Below are positions 50,560-58,420 of a stretch of 64,000 bases of DNA, one piece after another. This DNA comes from Buchananella felis. Its GTDB lineage: Bacteria; Actinomycetota; Actinomycetes; Actinomycetales; Actinomycetaceae. Under the pieces are notes generated by a model. That model had not been told where the DNA came from and ran no database searches. It saw only the letters and a list, made by a program, of their open reading frames with translations. The DNA is taken from the NCBI RefSeq assembly GCF_041380015.1, contig NZ_CP159978.1; one strand, given 5' to 3'. Numbering within the stretch: the stretch's first letter is position 1; the number at the start of each line of letters is the position of its first letter. A program made the translations under genes and the position numbers.

Positions 50560-53202
50560 TCACCCGCCTCGGCAGCGTGCCTCCACCCGCAGCCCCGCCA
50601 CCTGGCCGTCCCCGTTTCGCCTGGCCGCGAGCGCGATGGGGCCGCACCGGTCGGTGCGGTAGACGCGCCCCCACTGCCGGTAAGCGCTCTCCACTCGCGG
50701 GGCGGGGTGCCCGTATGTGTTTTCGGCTCCCACGCTGATGAGTGCCACCGGCGCGCGCACCGCTGCGGGCAGGGCGGCGTCCCAGTTGGCCGAGCCGTGG
50801 TGGGGTACCAGCACTACCTCCCAGGTGGAGTCGGCGGGCGACAACGCCGAGCTCGCAACTGCCAGCTCGCGTTGGGAGGCTTCCTCCGCGTCCCCGGGCA
50901 CCAGCACATCCAGTCCCGCCCGCTCGATTCCCACCACCAGGGAGGTGTTGTTCATCCCTTCCTCTGTGAGCCGGCTGGCCCGCGCCAGTCCCGCCGATGG
51001 CCCCAGCACCCGCCACCTCACCCCGCCGGGCAGCTCGCCCTGCTCCCCCACTTCCGGCACGCGGTGGGGCACCCCCGCCGCCTCCAGCTGCGCAATGACG
51101 CGGGCGTGCGTGGCCTGCGGCACCACCCCGGGCCCCAGCAGTGCCTGCCCCACCGGCACGGTGGCCAACACGGTGGGCAGGCCGTCTATGTGGTCTGCGT
51201 GCAGGTGGGAGATGACCAGCAGGTCGATTCGGGTCACGCCGGCCTGCGCGATGCACCGGTCCACCTCCCCGTCGGCCGGCCCGGTGTCCAGCAGCACCGC
51301 GCCGCCCGACTCGGTGCGCACCAGGGCTGCGGAGCCCTGCCCCACGTCGCACTGGTAGACCTCCCAGTGCCCGCCCAGCCCCGGGCCGGGCGCCCACCGC
51401 CACCACGCCAACGCGCCGACCAGTAGGACGAGGAGCGCCAGCCCCCACCATGCCCACGCCACAGCGCGGCTAGACCCGGCCCGGCCGCGCATGGCCCTCC
51501 CGCTGACCCGTCGCTCGCGCCAGGTCAGCGCCTGGTGCCCGACGTTCCTCCCGCCTCCCCCGCACGCCTCCCGCCCCTCGCGGCGGTCGCCCCAGGCACG
51601 CCCGATCCGGCTGCGCCAGGCTTTGCCTCGTCGCGAGCCGGCCACTGCGACCCCAGCGAAGGCAAGCAACAACGCGGCGGCGGAGAGCGCCGCTCCAACC
51701 GGCCCGCTTACCCACGGCAGGTTGGCGCCGGGCAGGCCGGCAAAGAAGGCGGCCACGGCCGCGATCCAGGCGGAGAGAACGTCGGCCAACCAAAGGGCGG
51801 GAACGCCCCACCACGCCTCGCCGGCAGCCAGGGCGAGCAGGGCAGCCACCGTGGCCGGACCCACCGCGATCCCGGCTAGCAGGTTGGCCGGGACGGAGTA
51901 CAGCGGCAGGGCCGGGTTTAGCAGGACCGTCACCGGCAGGGTCGCCGCCTGGGCGGCCACCGGCACCGCCAGGGCCAGGGCGAGCCAGCGCGGCAGGCGG
52001 CGCGACAATCGACGGGCCAGGCGGGGCGCGAGCAGGACTATCCCCGCTGTGGCCAGGAAGGAGAGCACGAACGAGTAGTCCAGGGCGTTGTGCGGGTCGG
52101 CTAGGAGCATGACGGTGGCCGTGAGCCAGAGTGCTCCGGCGGTGGTAACCGCCCGGTTGAGTGCCAGCCCCGCTAAAGCGATCGCCACCATCGTGGCGCT
52201 GCGCACCACCGAGGCGCTGGGCCCCACCAGCCAGACGAACCCGGCCGCGCACAGCCCCGTCAGCGCCAGGCGCAGCCACCTGGGTCCACCCGCCAGCGCC
52301 GCCACCAGGCCCACCACTATCGCCAGGTGGGCGCCGGAGACCGCCGTGAGGTGGGTGAGAGAGGTGGCGCGCATCTGCGCTGTCAGCTGGGCAGGCAGGT
52401 CGGTGCGCTGCCCCCAGCCCAGTCCAGCCACCAGCGGGGAGCTCGCCCTGGAACGCACCGCCGCGCTGGCTTGCTGACGCCACTCCACCGCAGCGGGAGA
52501 ATCCAAGCTGATCGGGGGCCGCCGGGCCTTTAGGCGCACCAGGGCGCGCTCGTGTCGCCCCACCTCCTTGGTGGTGCCGGAAAACCTGATTCGCTGCCCC
52601 AGAGAAAGCTCGCTCCACACCGAATCGGTGGCGCGCACCTCTACCCGCCCGCCCACCGGGGTCCAGGAGGCGCCGCCCGCCAGGCGAGCGGGGCCGGCTC
52701 CTGTGCTTCCGCGTTGCACCTCCCCCAGACGCACGCCTGTTCGTGCCCGGCTCCCCCTATCTGGGCTCGCACCCGCCCCCGCTGGCGCCCCGGACTGGAG
52801 GCGTTCCAGGCAGACCTCCACCCGCCACCCGAACTTGGTGGGCGCGGGCCATGCGCACACGCTGCCCTCCAGCGTGAAGACCCGCCCCTGCGCGCCGCTT
52901 CCCACCAGCGGGTGGACCCCCTCCGCCGCCGAAACCAGGTGGGTGTGCACGGCGCCGAGCAGCGCGGCGCACGCCCCCAGCAGCACCGCCGCCGCCACAC
53001 GCGGACCCGCCAACACGTGCCTGCCGCGCGGCCTGGGCGCCAGCGCCGCCAGGGCAGCGATCGCCGCGAGCGCGCTCGCCGCCACCACCGCCGGCCACCA
53101 GGCGGGCAGCAGCCACGTGATCGCGCAGGCCACCCAGGCCGCTACGGCGGCGTAGGCCAGCCGATGGTCCGGGCCGGAGCGCACCCCCGCTGTGCCTGCC
53201 AT
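50560..53202 (-). CDS. comEC: ComEC/Rec2 DNA uptake channel
   Basis: 880 residues. Inner-membrane channel for single-stranded DNA in transformation. N-terminal membrane helices (RLAYAAVAAWVACAITWLLPAWWPAVVAASALAAIAALAAL) precede an OB-like loop domain (DUF4131). The competence core of about ten segments contains TAVSGAHLAIVVGLVAALAGG, the family signature. The C-terminal metallo-beta-lactamase-type domain has VISHLHADHIDGL and VLVPHHGSANWDAAL. It begins 21 bp after comEA. The genes imply DNA uptake ability, though pilus genes are not in this window. Confidence 0.95.
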   Translation of the reverse strand: MAGTAGVRSGPDHRLAYAAVAAWVACAITWLLPAWWPAVVAASALAAIAALAALAPRPRGRHVLAGPRVAAAVLLGACAALLGAVHTHLVSAAEGVHPLVGSGAQGRVFTLEGSVCAWPAPTKFGWRVEVCLERLQSGAPAGAGASPDRGSRARTGVRLGEVQRGSTGAGPARLAGGASWTPVGGRVEVRATDSVWSELSLGQRIRFSGTTKEVGRHERALVRLKARRPPISLDSPAAVEWRQQASAAVRSRASSPLVAGLGWGQRTDLPAQLTAQMRATSLTHLTAVSGAHLAIVVGLVAALAGGPRWLRLALTGLCAAGFVWLVGPSASVVRSATMVAIALAGLALNRAVTTAGALWLTATVMLLADPHNALDYSFVLSFLATAGIVLLAPRLARRLSRRLPRWLALALAVPVAAQAATLPVTVLLNPALPLYSVPANLLAGIAVGPATVAALLALAAGEAWWGVPALWLADVLSAWIAAVAAFFAGLPGANLPWVSGPVGAALSAAALLLAFAGVAVAGSRRGKAWRSRIGRAWGDRREGREACGGGGRNVGHQALTWRERRVSGRAMRGRAGSSRAVAWAWWGLALLVLLVGALAWWRWAPGPGLGGHWEVYQCDVGQGSAALVRTESGGAVLLDTGPADGEVDRCIAQAGVTRIDLLVISHLHADHIDGLPTVLATVPVGQALLGPGVVPQATHARVIAQLEAAGVPHRVPEVGEQGELPGGVRWRVLGPSAGLARASRLTEEGMNNTSLVVGIERAGLDVLVPGDAEEASQRELAVASSALSPADSTWEVVLVPHHGSANWDAALPAAVRAPVALISVGAENTYGHPAPRVESAYRQWGRVYRTDRCGPIALAARRNGDGQVAGLRVEARCRGG

Positions 53203-53223
53203 CTCTCCTCCCCCGGCCCGTGG

Positions 53224-54144
53224 CTAGTCCACGCTGACGAACTCGCGCAGGGCCTCGAACTTGGCCGGCCCAATCCCCGGAACGTCCAACAAGCCCTGCA
53301 CACTCTGAAACGGGCCGTTCTTCTCCCGGTGGGTGACTATCCGCCCAGCCAGGGACGGCCCTATCCCGGGCAGTTCCTCCAACTGCGCCGCCGAGGCCGC
53401 GTTGATGTTGACCAGCGCACCGCCCACGCCGCCCGCGCTAGCACCGCCCGCGCTAGCTCCGCCGGCCGCGCCCGGTCCCGGTCCGGTGCCGCTGTCTGCG
53501 TCCCCCGGCCCGGCGGGTTCGACCACGCTCTCGCCGGGCCTGGGCACCACCACCCGTTCGCCGTCGCGCAGGAAGCGGGCCAGGTTGACGGCGTTGGGGT
53601 CGGCCTCTGGCAGGGCGCCGCCGGCCGCCGCGATCGCGTCCACCACGCGCGCGCCCACCGGCAGGGAGTACACCCCGGGCGAGGCCACCGCGCCCGCCAC
53701 GTGCACCGCCAACACCTCCCGCGCGCGCTCCCCCGCTCCCGTCTGCGCAGCCGCCGTCTCCGCAGCGCCCGCGCTGGCCCGTGCCCCACCCGCAGCCTCC
53801 CCGGCTGCCCTCTGTGCGGCCCTCTGCGCAGTCGTCTGCGCAGCCGCCGTCTCCGCAGCGTCCGCGCTGGCCCGTGCCCCACCCGGCGCGTCTTCCTTCT
53901 CTCCGCCGGTTTCCAGACCGGCCGAGCTCTTGGCGGGGGCCGCTAGGGCAACGTCGTCCACCTGGGGAGCGAACCAGCGAAAGTAGGCCAACATGGCGGC
54001 CAGGAGGGCGCACAGCACGGCCGCCGCCCCGATCGCGGCGCGCGCGGTGGGGAAAAGGCGGCTGCGGCGGGGCGGGGCGTCGATCTCCTCCACCGCTGCG
54101 GCCTTCATCGCGAGCGCCTTCAGCTCCGCCAGTTTGTTTTCCAT
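53224..54144 (-). CDS. comEA: ComEA-type DNA-binding competence protein
   Basis: 306 residues. A cytosolic N-terminus, one membrane segment (about 34-54), a low-complexity linker, a SLBB domain (about 145-215, VHVAGAVASPGVYSLPVGARVVDAI) and a C-terminal helix-hairpin-helix pair (NINAASAAQLEELPGIGPSLAGRIVTHREKNGPFQSVQGLLDVPGIGPAKFEAL) that binds DNA outside the membrane. The linker has an internal duplication (GGARASADAAETAAAQT and GGARASAGAAETAAAQT) and begins with QVDDVALAAP, coded by a copy of the dispersed motif (53947-53961). Confidence 0.94.
   Translation of the reverse strand: MENKLAELKALAMKAAAVEEIDAPPRRSRLFPTARAAIGAAAVLCALLAAMLAYFRWFAPQVDDVALAAPAKSSAGLETGGEKEDAPGGARASADAAETAAAQTTAQRAAQRAAGEAAGGARASAGAAETAAAQTGAGERAREVLAVHVAGAVASPGVYSLPVGARVVDAIAAAGGALPEADPNAVNLARFLRDGERVVVPRPGESVVEPAGPGDADSGTGPGPGAAGGASAGGASAGGVGGALVNINAASAAQLEELPGIGPSLAGRIVTHREKNGPFQSVQGLLDVPGIGPAKFEALREFVSVD
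53947..53961 (-). repeat. Dispersed motif inside comEA linker
   Basis: The plus strand reads GGCAACGTCGTCCAC, exact over 15 bases, coding for VDDVA right after the membrane segment. Confidence 0.55.
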
Positions 54145-54474
54145 GCCGGCAAGCTACGCACCTTGCCCATCCGCCTCCTACCCCGGCGGCGCAAAGCTAC
54201 ACGGCGGCGCCCCGCAGGCTCTCCTGTGGAAAATCGGCCGCCCACAGCTGCTCGCAGCCGCCTGCCAACCGCACCGTGCGCACGCCCGCTTGACTTCCCG
54301 CCCCGCACCGTGCCTCCGGGGTGCCCCGGCCACCGGCCTCCAAACCCGCCACCGGCACCTAGCACGCCACCCGGCCTACCGCCCCAAGCCCGCCGTTAGA
54401 CCGCCGCAGCCCTTTGCCGCTCCAAGCCCGCCCCAAAACCCGCCGCTAGACCGCCGCAGCCCTTTGCCGCAGCC
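54145..54474. other. Spacer between comEA and degV with 32-bp duplication
   Basis: 330 bp, Pro-codon-like and C-rich, without a credible gene. CCCGCCGTTAGACCGCCGCA... (54389-54420) recurs with one change at 54439-54470, period 50. The comEA promoter probably lies near 54150-54250, but no clear boxes are visible. Confidence 0.6.
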
Positions 54475-55371
54475 TCAGCGCGCCACCTCCGCCGGCGGCA
54501 CGGGCGTCACGGAACCGGCCACCGCGCCCGGTCCGGCGTGCGCGGCCAGCACGGGACCGCACTCGGTGTGCAGGATTTCGACCACGTGGGCGTCGCTGCC
54601 CTCCAGCAGGGCGGCCAGGCGCTCCTCTACCTCGGTCACTGCCGCGTCCGCGTCCACGTGCTGCAGGCAGATGCGCACAGGGCCGGGGGAAACGCGCGGG
54701 ATTTTGCGGGAGGCGCCGGCGGCGTTGGCCAGGTGCTCGGCCAGGTGGCGCAGGGAGCGCCCGCGCCCGCGCACCACCTCCTGGACGGCGATCTTGCCCT
54801 CTGAGACGGTCAGGACGGGGCGCACCCCGAGGGCCGAACCGACCAGCGCGCTCGCGCCCCCGATCCGCCCACCCCGGTGCAGGTGGCTCAGGCTGTCCAC
54901 CGCGAAGAACAGGCGAGAGCGCGCGGCCACGTCCCGCGCCGCCGCCCGCACCAGGTTGGCCTCGCCGCCGCGCTGCGCCAACCGGGCCGCCGCGAGCGCG
55001 GACATCCCCAGCGCCCCGCCGACGGTCCGCGAATCCACCACGCGCACCCTGCCGGCCTCGAACTCCTGGGCGGCGCGCTCCGCTGCGGCCACGGTGCCGG
55101 ACAGCCCGCCGGAGATGTGCACGGACACCACCTCGCTGGCACCGGCGTCGAACGCGGCGCTGTAGGCGTCCACGAAATCCTGGTGGGCGGGCTGGGACGT
55201 GGACAGGACGGCCCCGCCGCGCACGGCCTCGATCACCGCCTGGGAGCTGGGATCCACCAGTTCACCCTCGCTGTTGAGCACCGCCAGCGGGATTACCCCA
55301 ACGCCCCATCGCTCCGCCTGCTGCGCGTCCAGCCCGGCGGTGGAATCGGTCAAAACGGCTACTCGTCCCAC
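54475..55371 (-). CDS. DegV family fatty-acid-binding protein
   Basis: 298 residues from GTG 55371. DegV proteins bind fatty acids and, as FakB, present them to the FakA kinase. VAVLTDSTAGLD at the N-terminus, STSQPAHQDFVDAYSAAFDAGASEVVSVHISGGLSGT and VVDSRTVGGALGM are family motifs that line the acyl pocket. No FakA (DAK) gene is nearby. The gene stands between comEA and the divergent HerA-like gene; DegV genes are often found near comEA in actinobacteria. Confidence 0.92.
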   Translation of the reverse strand: MGRVAVLTDSTAGLDAQQAERWGVGVIPLAVLNSEGELVDPSSQAVIEAVRGGAVLSTSQPAHQDFVDAYSAAFDAGASEVVSVHISGGLSGTVAAAERAAQEFEAGRVRVVDSRTVGGALGMSALAAARLAQRGGEANLVRAAARDVAARSRLFFAVDSLSHLHRGGRIGGASALVGSALGVRPVLTVSEGKIAVQEVVRGRGRSLRHLAEHLANAAGASRKIPRVSPGPVRICLQHVDADAAVTEVEERLAALLEGSDAHVVEILHTECGPVLAAHAGPGAVAGSVTPVPPAEVAR

Positions 55372-55428
55372 GCCCCTTACCGTACATGCCGCCCCGCTAC
55401 TTACCCGCGCAATCTAGACTCTTTTTCC

Positions 55429-57315
55429 ATGAGTGACTCTGTGATGGACGCCGCCACTATTGCCCGCCTGCGCGCCGAGGCGCTGGCTGCGGAGGCGGAG
55501 GCAAAACGCGCCGAGGCCGCCGCCAAGCAGGCCGCCTTGGAGGCCGCCCTGGCCGCCGCCGGTGGTCCCGCCCAGGTGGACGACGCCTCACCCGCTGCCC
55601 CCTCCACGCAGCCGCTGCCCGCCCAGGCCGCCCAGGTGGACGACGCTGCCGCCGCGCCCCTCTCAGAGCCCGTGGCCGCCCCAATTCCACCCGCCCAGGC
55701 TGCCGTGGCCCCTGCCCCAGCCCCGGCAGCCCCGGCCCCAGCAGCCCCGCAGCCGCTTTCGGACTACGCCGCCAAGGTGCAGGCCGGCTACCCGCAGAAC
55801 AACGTGCTGCCCATCGGCGCCTTCCTGGAGGAGGGCGCGCCGGTGGCGAGCGTGCCGATCGGGCTGCCGCTGGCGATGCTGAACCGGCACGGCCTGATCG
55901 CGGGCGCCACCGGTACGGGCAAGACCCGCACCCTGCAGCTGCTAGCGGAGGGGTTGTCATCCGCCGGGGTGTCGGTGTTCCTGACGGACATCAAGGGTGA
56001 CCTGACCGGCCTGTCCAGCCCGGGCCAGCCCTCTGAGAAGCTGCTGGCCCGCACGACCGTGCTGGGCCAGGACTGGCAGCCGCGCGCCTTCCCGGTGGAG
56101 TTGTTCTCGCTGGGCGGCGAGGGCGTGGGCACCCCGATTCGCGCCCGCGTTACTGACTTTGGCCCGCTGCTGTTGGCCAAGGTGCTGGGCCTGAACGACA
56201 CCCAGGAGTCCTCCCTGTCCCTGATCTTCCACTGGGCGGATGCCCAGGGCCTGGAGCTGGACGACCTGAAGGACCTGCGCGCGGTCATCTCCTTCCTCAC
56301 CGGCCCGGACGGCAAGGAGGAGCTGCGCCAGATCGGCGGGATTTCTGCGGCCACCGCCGGGGTGATCCTGCGCGAGCTGGCGGCGCTGCAGGCGCAGGGC
56401 GCGGACGTGTTCTTCGGCGAGCCGGCCTTCGACGCCGCCGACCTGCTGCGCACCGCCCTGGACGGTCGCGGCGTGATTTCCGCGCTGGAGCTGCCCAAGG
56501 TGACCGAGCGGCCCGCCCTGTTCACCACCTTCGTGATGTGGCTGCTGGCTGAGCTGTTTTCCACGCTGCCGGAGGTGGGCGACCAGCCCAAGCCGCGCCT
56601 GGTGTTCTTCTTTGACGAGGCCCACTTGCTGTTCAATGGCGCTTCCAAGGAGTTCCTGTCTCAGGTGATCCAGACCGTGCGGCTGATCCGCTCCAAGGGA
56701 GTGGGCATCTTCTTCGTCACCCAGACGCCCAGCGACGTGCCCGCGGAGGTGCTCGCCCAGTTGGGTGCGCGCGTGCAGCACGCCCTGCGTGCCTTCACCC
56801 CGGCCGACGCGAAGAAGCTGAAGGAGACGGTCTCTACCTTCCCCACTTCCCCGCTGGACCTGGCCACGCTGCTGCCCTCGCTGGGCACGGGCGAGGCCGT
56901 GGTGACGGTGCTCAGCGAGCGCGGTAGCCCCACCCCGGTGGCGCCCACCCGCCTGTTCGCCCCGGCCGCCGTGATGGGGCCGGCCACCGACCAGGTGGTT
57001 GCCTCCACGCTGGCGGCCTCTACGTTGGCGGTGAAGTACGCCAAGACGGTGGACGACGTTTCCGCCTACGAGCAAATGGAGCGCCGCACCGAGGAGTTGG
57101 CGCAGGAGCGGGAGGCCGCCGCGCTGGCGCAGGCCGAGGAGAAGGAGGCGGCCAAGGCGCAGCGCGCAACCGCCGCCGCCCCGGCTCGCCGCACCGCCCG
57201 TCCCTCCCAGCTGGAGCAGGCCGGCGGGGGCGCCATGAAGAGCTTCCTGCGTTCGGTGGGCACGCAGCTGGGGAGGGAGGTCACCCGCTCGCTGTTCGGC
57301 ACCCGGCGCCGCTAG
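55429..57315 (+). CDS. HerA-like ATPase (DUF853 family)
   Basis: 628 residues from ATG 55429. The N-terminal 110 residues form an Ala/Glu helix and a Pro/Ala linker containing QVDDA twice. The ATPase follows: Walker A AGATGTGKTRTLQLLAEGL (about 157), IKGDLTGLSSPG, and Walker B RLVFFFDEAHLLF. A sensor-like VTQTPSDVPAEVLAQLGARVQHALRAFTP segment comes next. A charged helical end has an RR-rich tail. The DUF853 group is related to HerA/FtsK DNA-translocating ATPases. Its role is not established; in some bacteria it is named YjgR. It is divergent from degV. Confidence 0.92.
   Translation: MSDSVMDAATIARLRAEALAAEAEAKRAEAAAKQAALEAALAAAGGPAQVDDASPAAPSTQPLPAQAAQVDDAAAAPLSEPVAAPIPPAQAAVAPAPAPAAPAPAAPQPLSDYAAKVQAGYPQNNVLPIGAFLEEGAPVASVPIGLPLAMLNRHGLIAGATGTGKTRTLQLLAEGLSSAGVSVFLTDIKGDLTGLSSPGQPSEKLLARTTVLGQDWQPRAFPVELFSLGGEGVGTPIRARVTDFGPLLLAKVLGLNDTQESSLSLIFHWADAQGLELDDLKDLRAVISFLTGPDGKEELRQIGGISAATAGVILRELAALQAQGADVFFGEPAFDAADLLRTALDGRGVISALELPKVTERPALFTTFVMWLLAELFSTLPEVGDQPKPRLVFFFDEAHLLFNGASKEFLSQVIQTVRLIRSKGVGIFFVTQTPSDVPAEVLAQLGARVQHALRAFTPADAKKLKETVSTFPTSPLDLATLLPSLGTGEAVVTVLSERGSPTPVAPTRLFAPAAVMGPATDQVVASTLAASTLAVKYAKTVDDVSAYEQMERRTEELAQEREAAALAQAEEKEAAKAQRATAAAPARRTARPSQLEQAGGGAMKSFLRSVGTQLGREVTRSLFGTRRR
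55576..55653 (+). repeat. Two dispersed motif copies in the HerA-like linker
   Basis: GTGGACGACGCCTC at 55576 and GTGGACGACGCTGCCGCC at 55636-55653, each in frame as QVDDA, with a duplicated CCCAGGTGGACGACGC context 60 bp apart. Confidence 0.6.
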
Positions 57316-57363
57316 CGAGCCGTCCAGGCGGCCGGCTCCCCGGGCGGTCAGGGGCCCTTGCGG

Positions 57364-58344
57364 CTAAATGCCCAGACGCGGCGGGTCCTGGAAGATGAAG
57401 CGGGCGCGCAGCTTGGTGGACTGCCCCGGTGCCACGCGCAGCGCGTCGGCCACCTCGGGGCGGTTGAAGGCGTTGGTCATGAACTGGCAGGGCTCCACCG
57501 CGATGGAGTCACGCTGACGGCTGTTGAGCGTGTCTCCCGTGTAGAAGTGCAAGATGCCCTGGCCCAGCTTCTGTACCGGCAGGTCGGTTTCCACCACCAG
57601 CTGCGGGCCGCCCAGCACCCGCACCACGCCGTTCACGCCAGCGGGGGTGACCTCCAGCTCGGTGACGGCGTCGTCCAGCTCCACGTCCTCCAGGGTGTGC
57701 AGGCAGAGCGGGAAGCGGCTGGCGGTGGCGAACGCCTGCGCGCCGGGCAGCGGGATCAGGCCGTCGTCCACCTCCACGCCGCTGCGGGCCAGGATGGACA
57801 TGCTCATCTGGTCCACGGGGGCCAGCTTGAAGTAGGGGTGCCAGCCCAGCCCGATGGGGGCATCGCTTTCCCCCTCGTTGGTGGCCTCCAGCTCCAGGCA
57901 CAGGCAGGGGTGCTCGTCGCCGGTGTACTCCAGCCGGTAGGTGGCGCGCACCCCCACGGTGAAGGGGTAGCCCTCGCTCGGCTCGATCCGGGTGGCAAAG
58001 GTCAGGAAGTCGGGCCCGGACTCCGCCAGCTCGAAGTCGACGCCGGTGACCAGTCCGTGCAGGGCGTGCCCGTCGGCGCCGGTGGGAAGCTGGTAGGTGC
58101 GGCCGTCGAACTCGTAGCGGCCACCCTCGATCCGGTTGGACCAGGGGGCAAGTAGCGCGGAGCGGGCGCCGTGGCCTTCGGCCAGGTCAGCGTCGTCCAA
58201 ATAGCCGTCGATCAGCTCGCAGGTCCCGTCCTGGGAGGGCACCCTCCAAGAGAGCACCACCGCGCCCCGCGCGGCCACCTCCAGGCGCACACCCCGGTCC
58301 TTCAAAATCCAGGTCTCGTGCTCCCAGTTTCCGCGCAGCGCCAT
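57364..58344 (-). CDS. Aldose 1-epimerase family protein
   Basis: 326 residues from ATG 58344. Galactose mutarotase fold: LLAPWSNRIEGGRYEFDGRTYQLP matches the N-R binding motif, DGHALHGLVTG holds the catalytic His, and GLGWHPYFKLA the second His. CQFMTNAFNRPE near the end resembles the region with the catalytic Glu (here in TKLRARFIF context; not located surely). It interconverts sugar anomers, substrate uncertain. It follows leuS after a terminator and converges on the HerA-like gene. Confidence 0.9.
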   Translation of the reverse strand: MALRGNWEHETWILKDRGVRLEVAARGAVVLSWRVPSQDGTCELIDGYLDDADLAEGHGARSALLAPWSNRIEGGRYEFDGRTYQLPTGADGHALHGLVTGVDFELAESGPDFLTFATRIEPSEGYPFTVGVRATYRLEYTGDEHPCLCLELEATNEGESDAPIGLGWHPYFKLAPVDQMSMSILARSGVEVDDGLIPLPGAQAFATASRFPLCLHTLEDVELDDAVTELEVTPAGVNGVVRVLGGPQLVVETDLPVQKLGQGILHFYTGDTLNSRQRDSIAVEPCQFMTNAFNRPEVADALRVAPGQSTKLRARFIFQDPPRLGI

Positions 58345-58364
58345 GGCTTTACTCCTCTATGCGG

Positions 58365-58405
58365 GGCGCGGCCGCCACCCCCAAGAAGGGGGCAGCGGCC
58401 GCGCC
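58365..58405 (-). terminator. Terminator of leuS
   Basis: GGCGCGGCCGC pairs with GCGGCCGCGCC (11 bp), and an inner CCCCC/GGGGG stem continues the hairpin. There is no T-run. It lies between leuS and the epimerase gene. Confidence 0.65.
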
Positions 58406-58420
58406 TGCGATTTCGCCCTA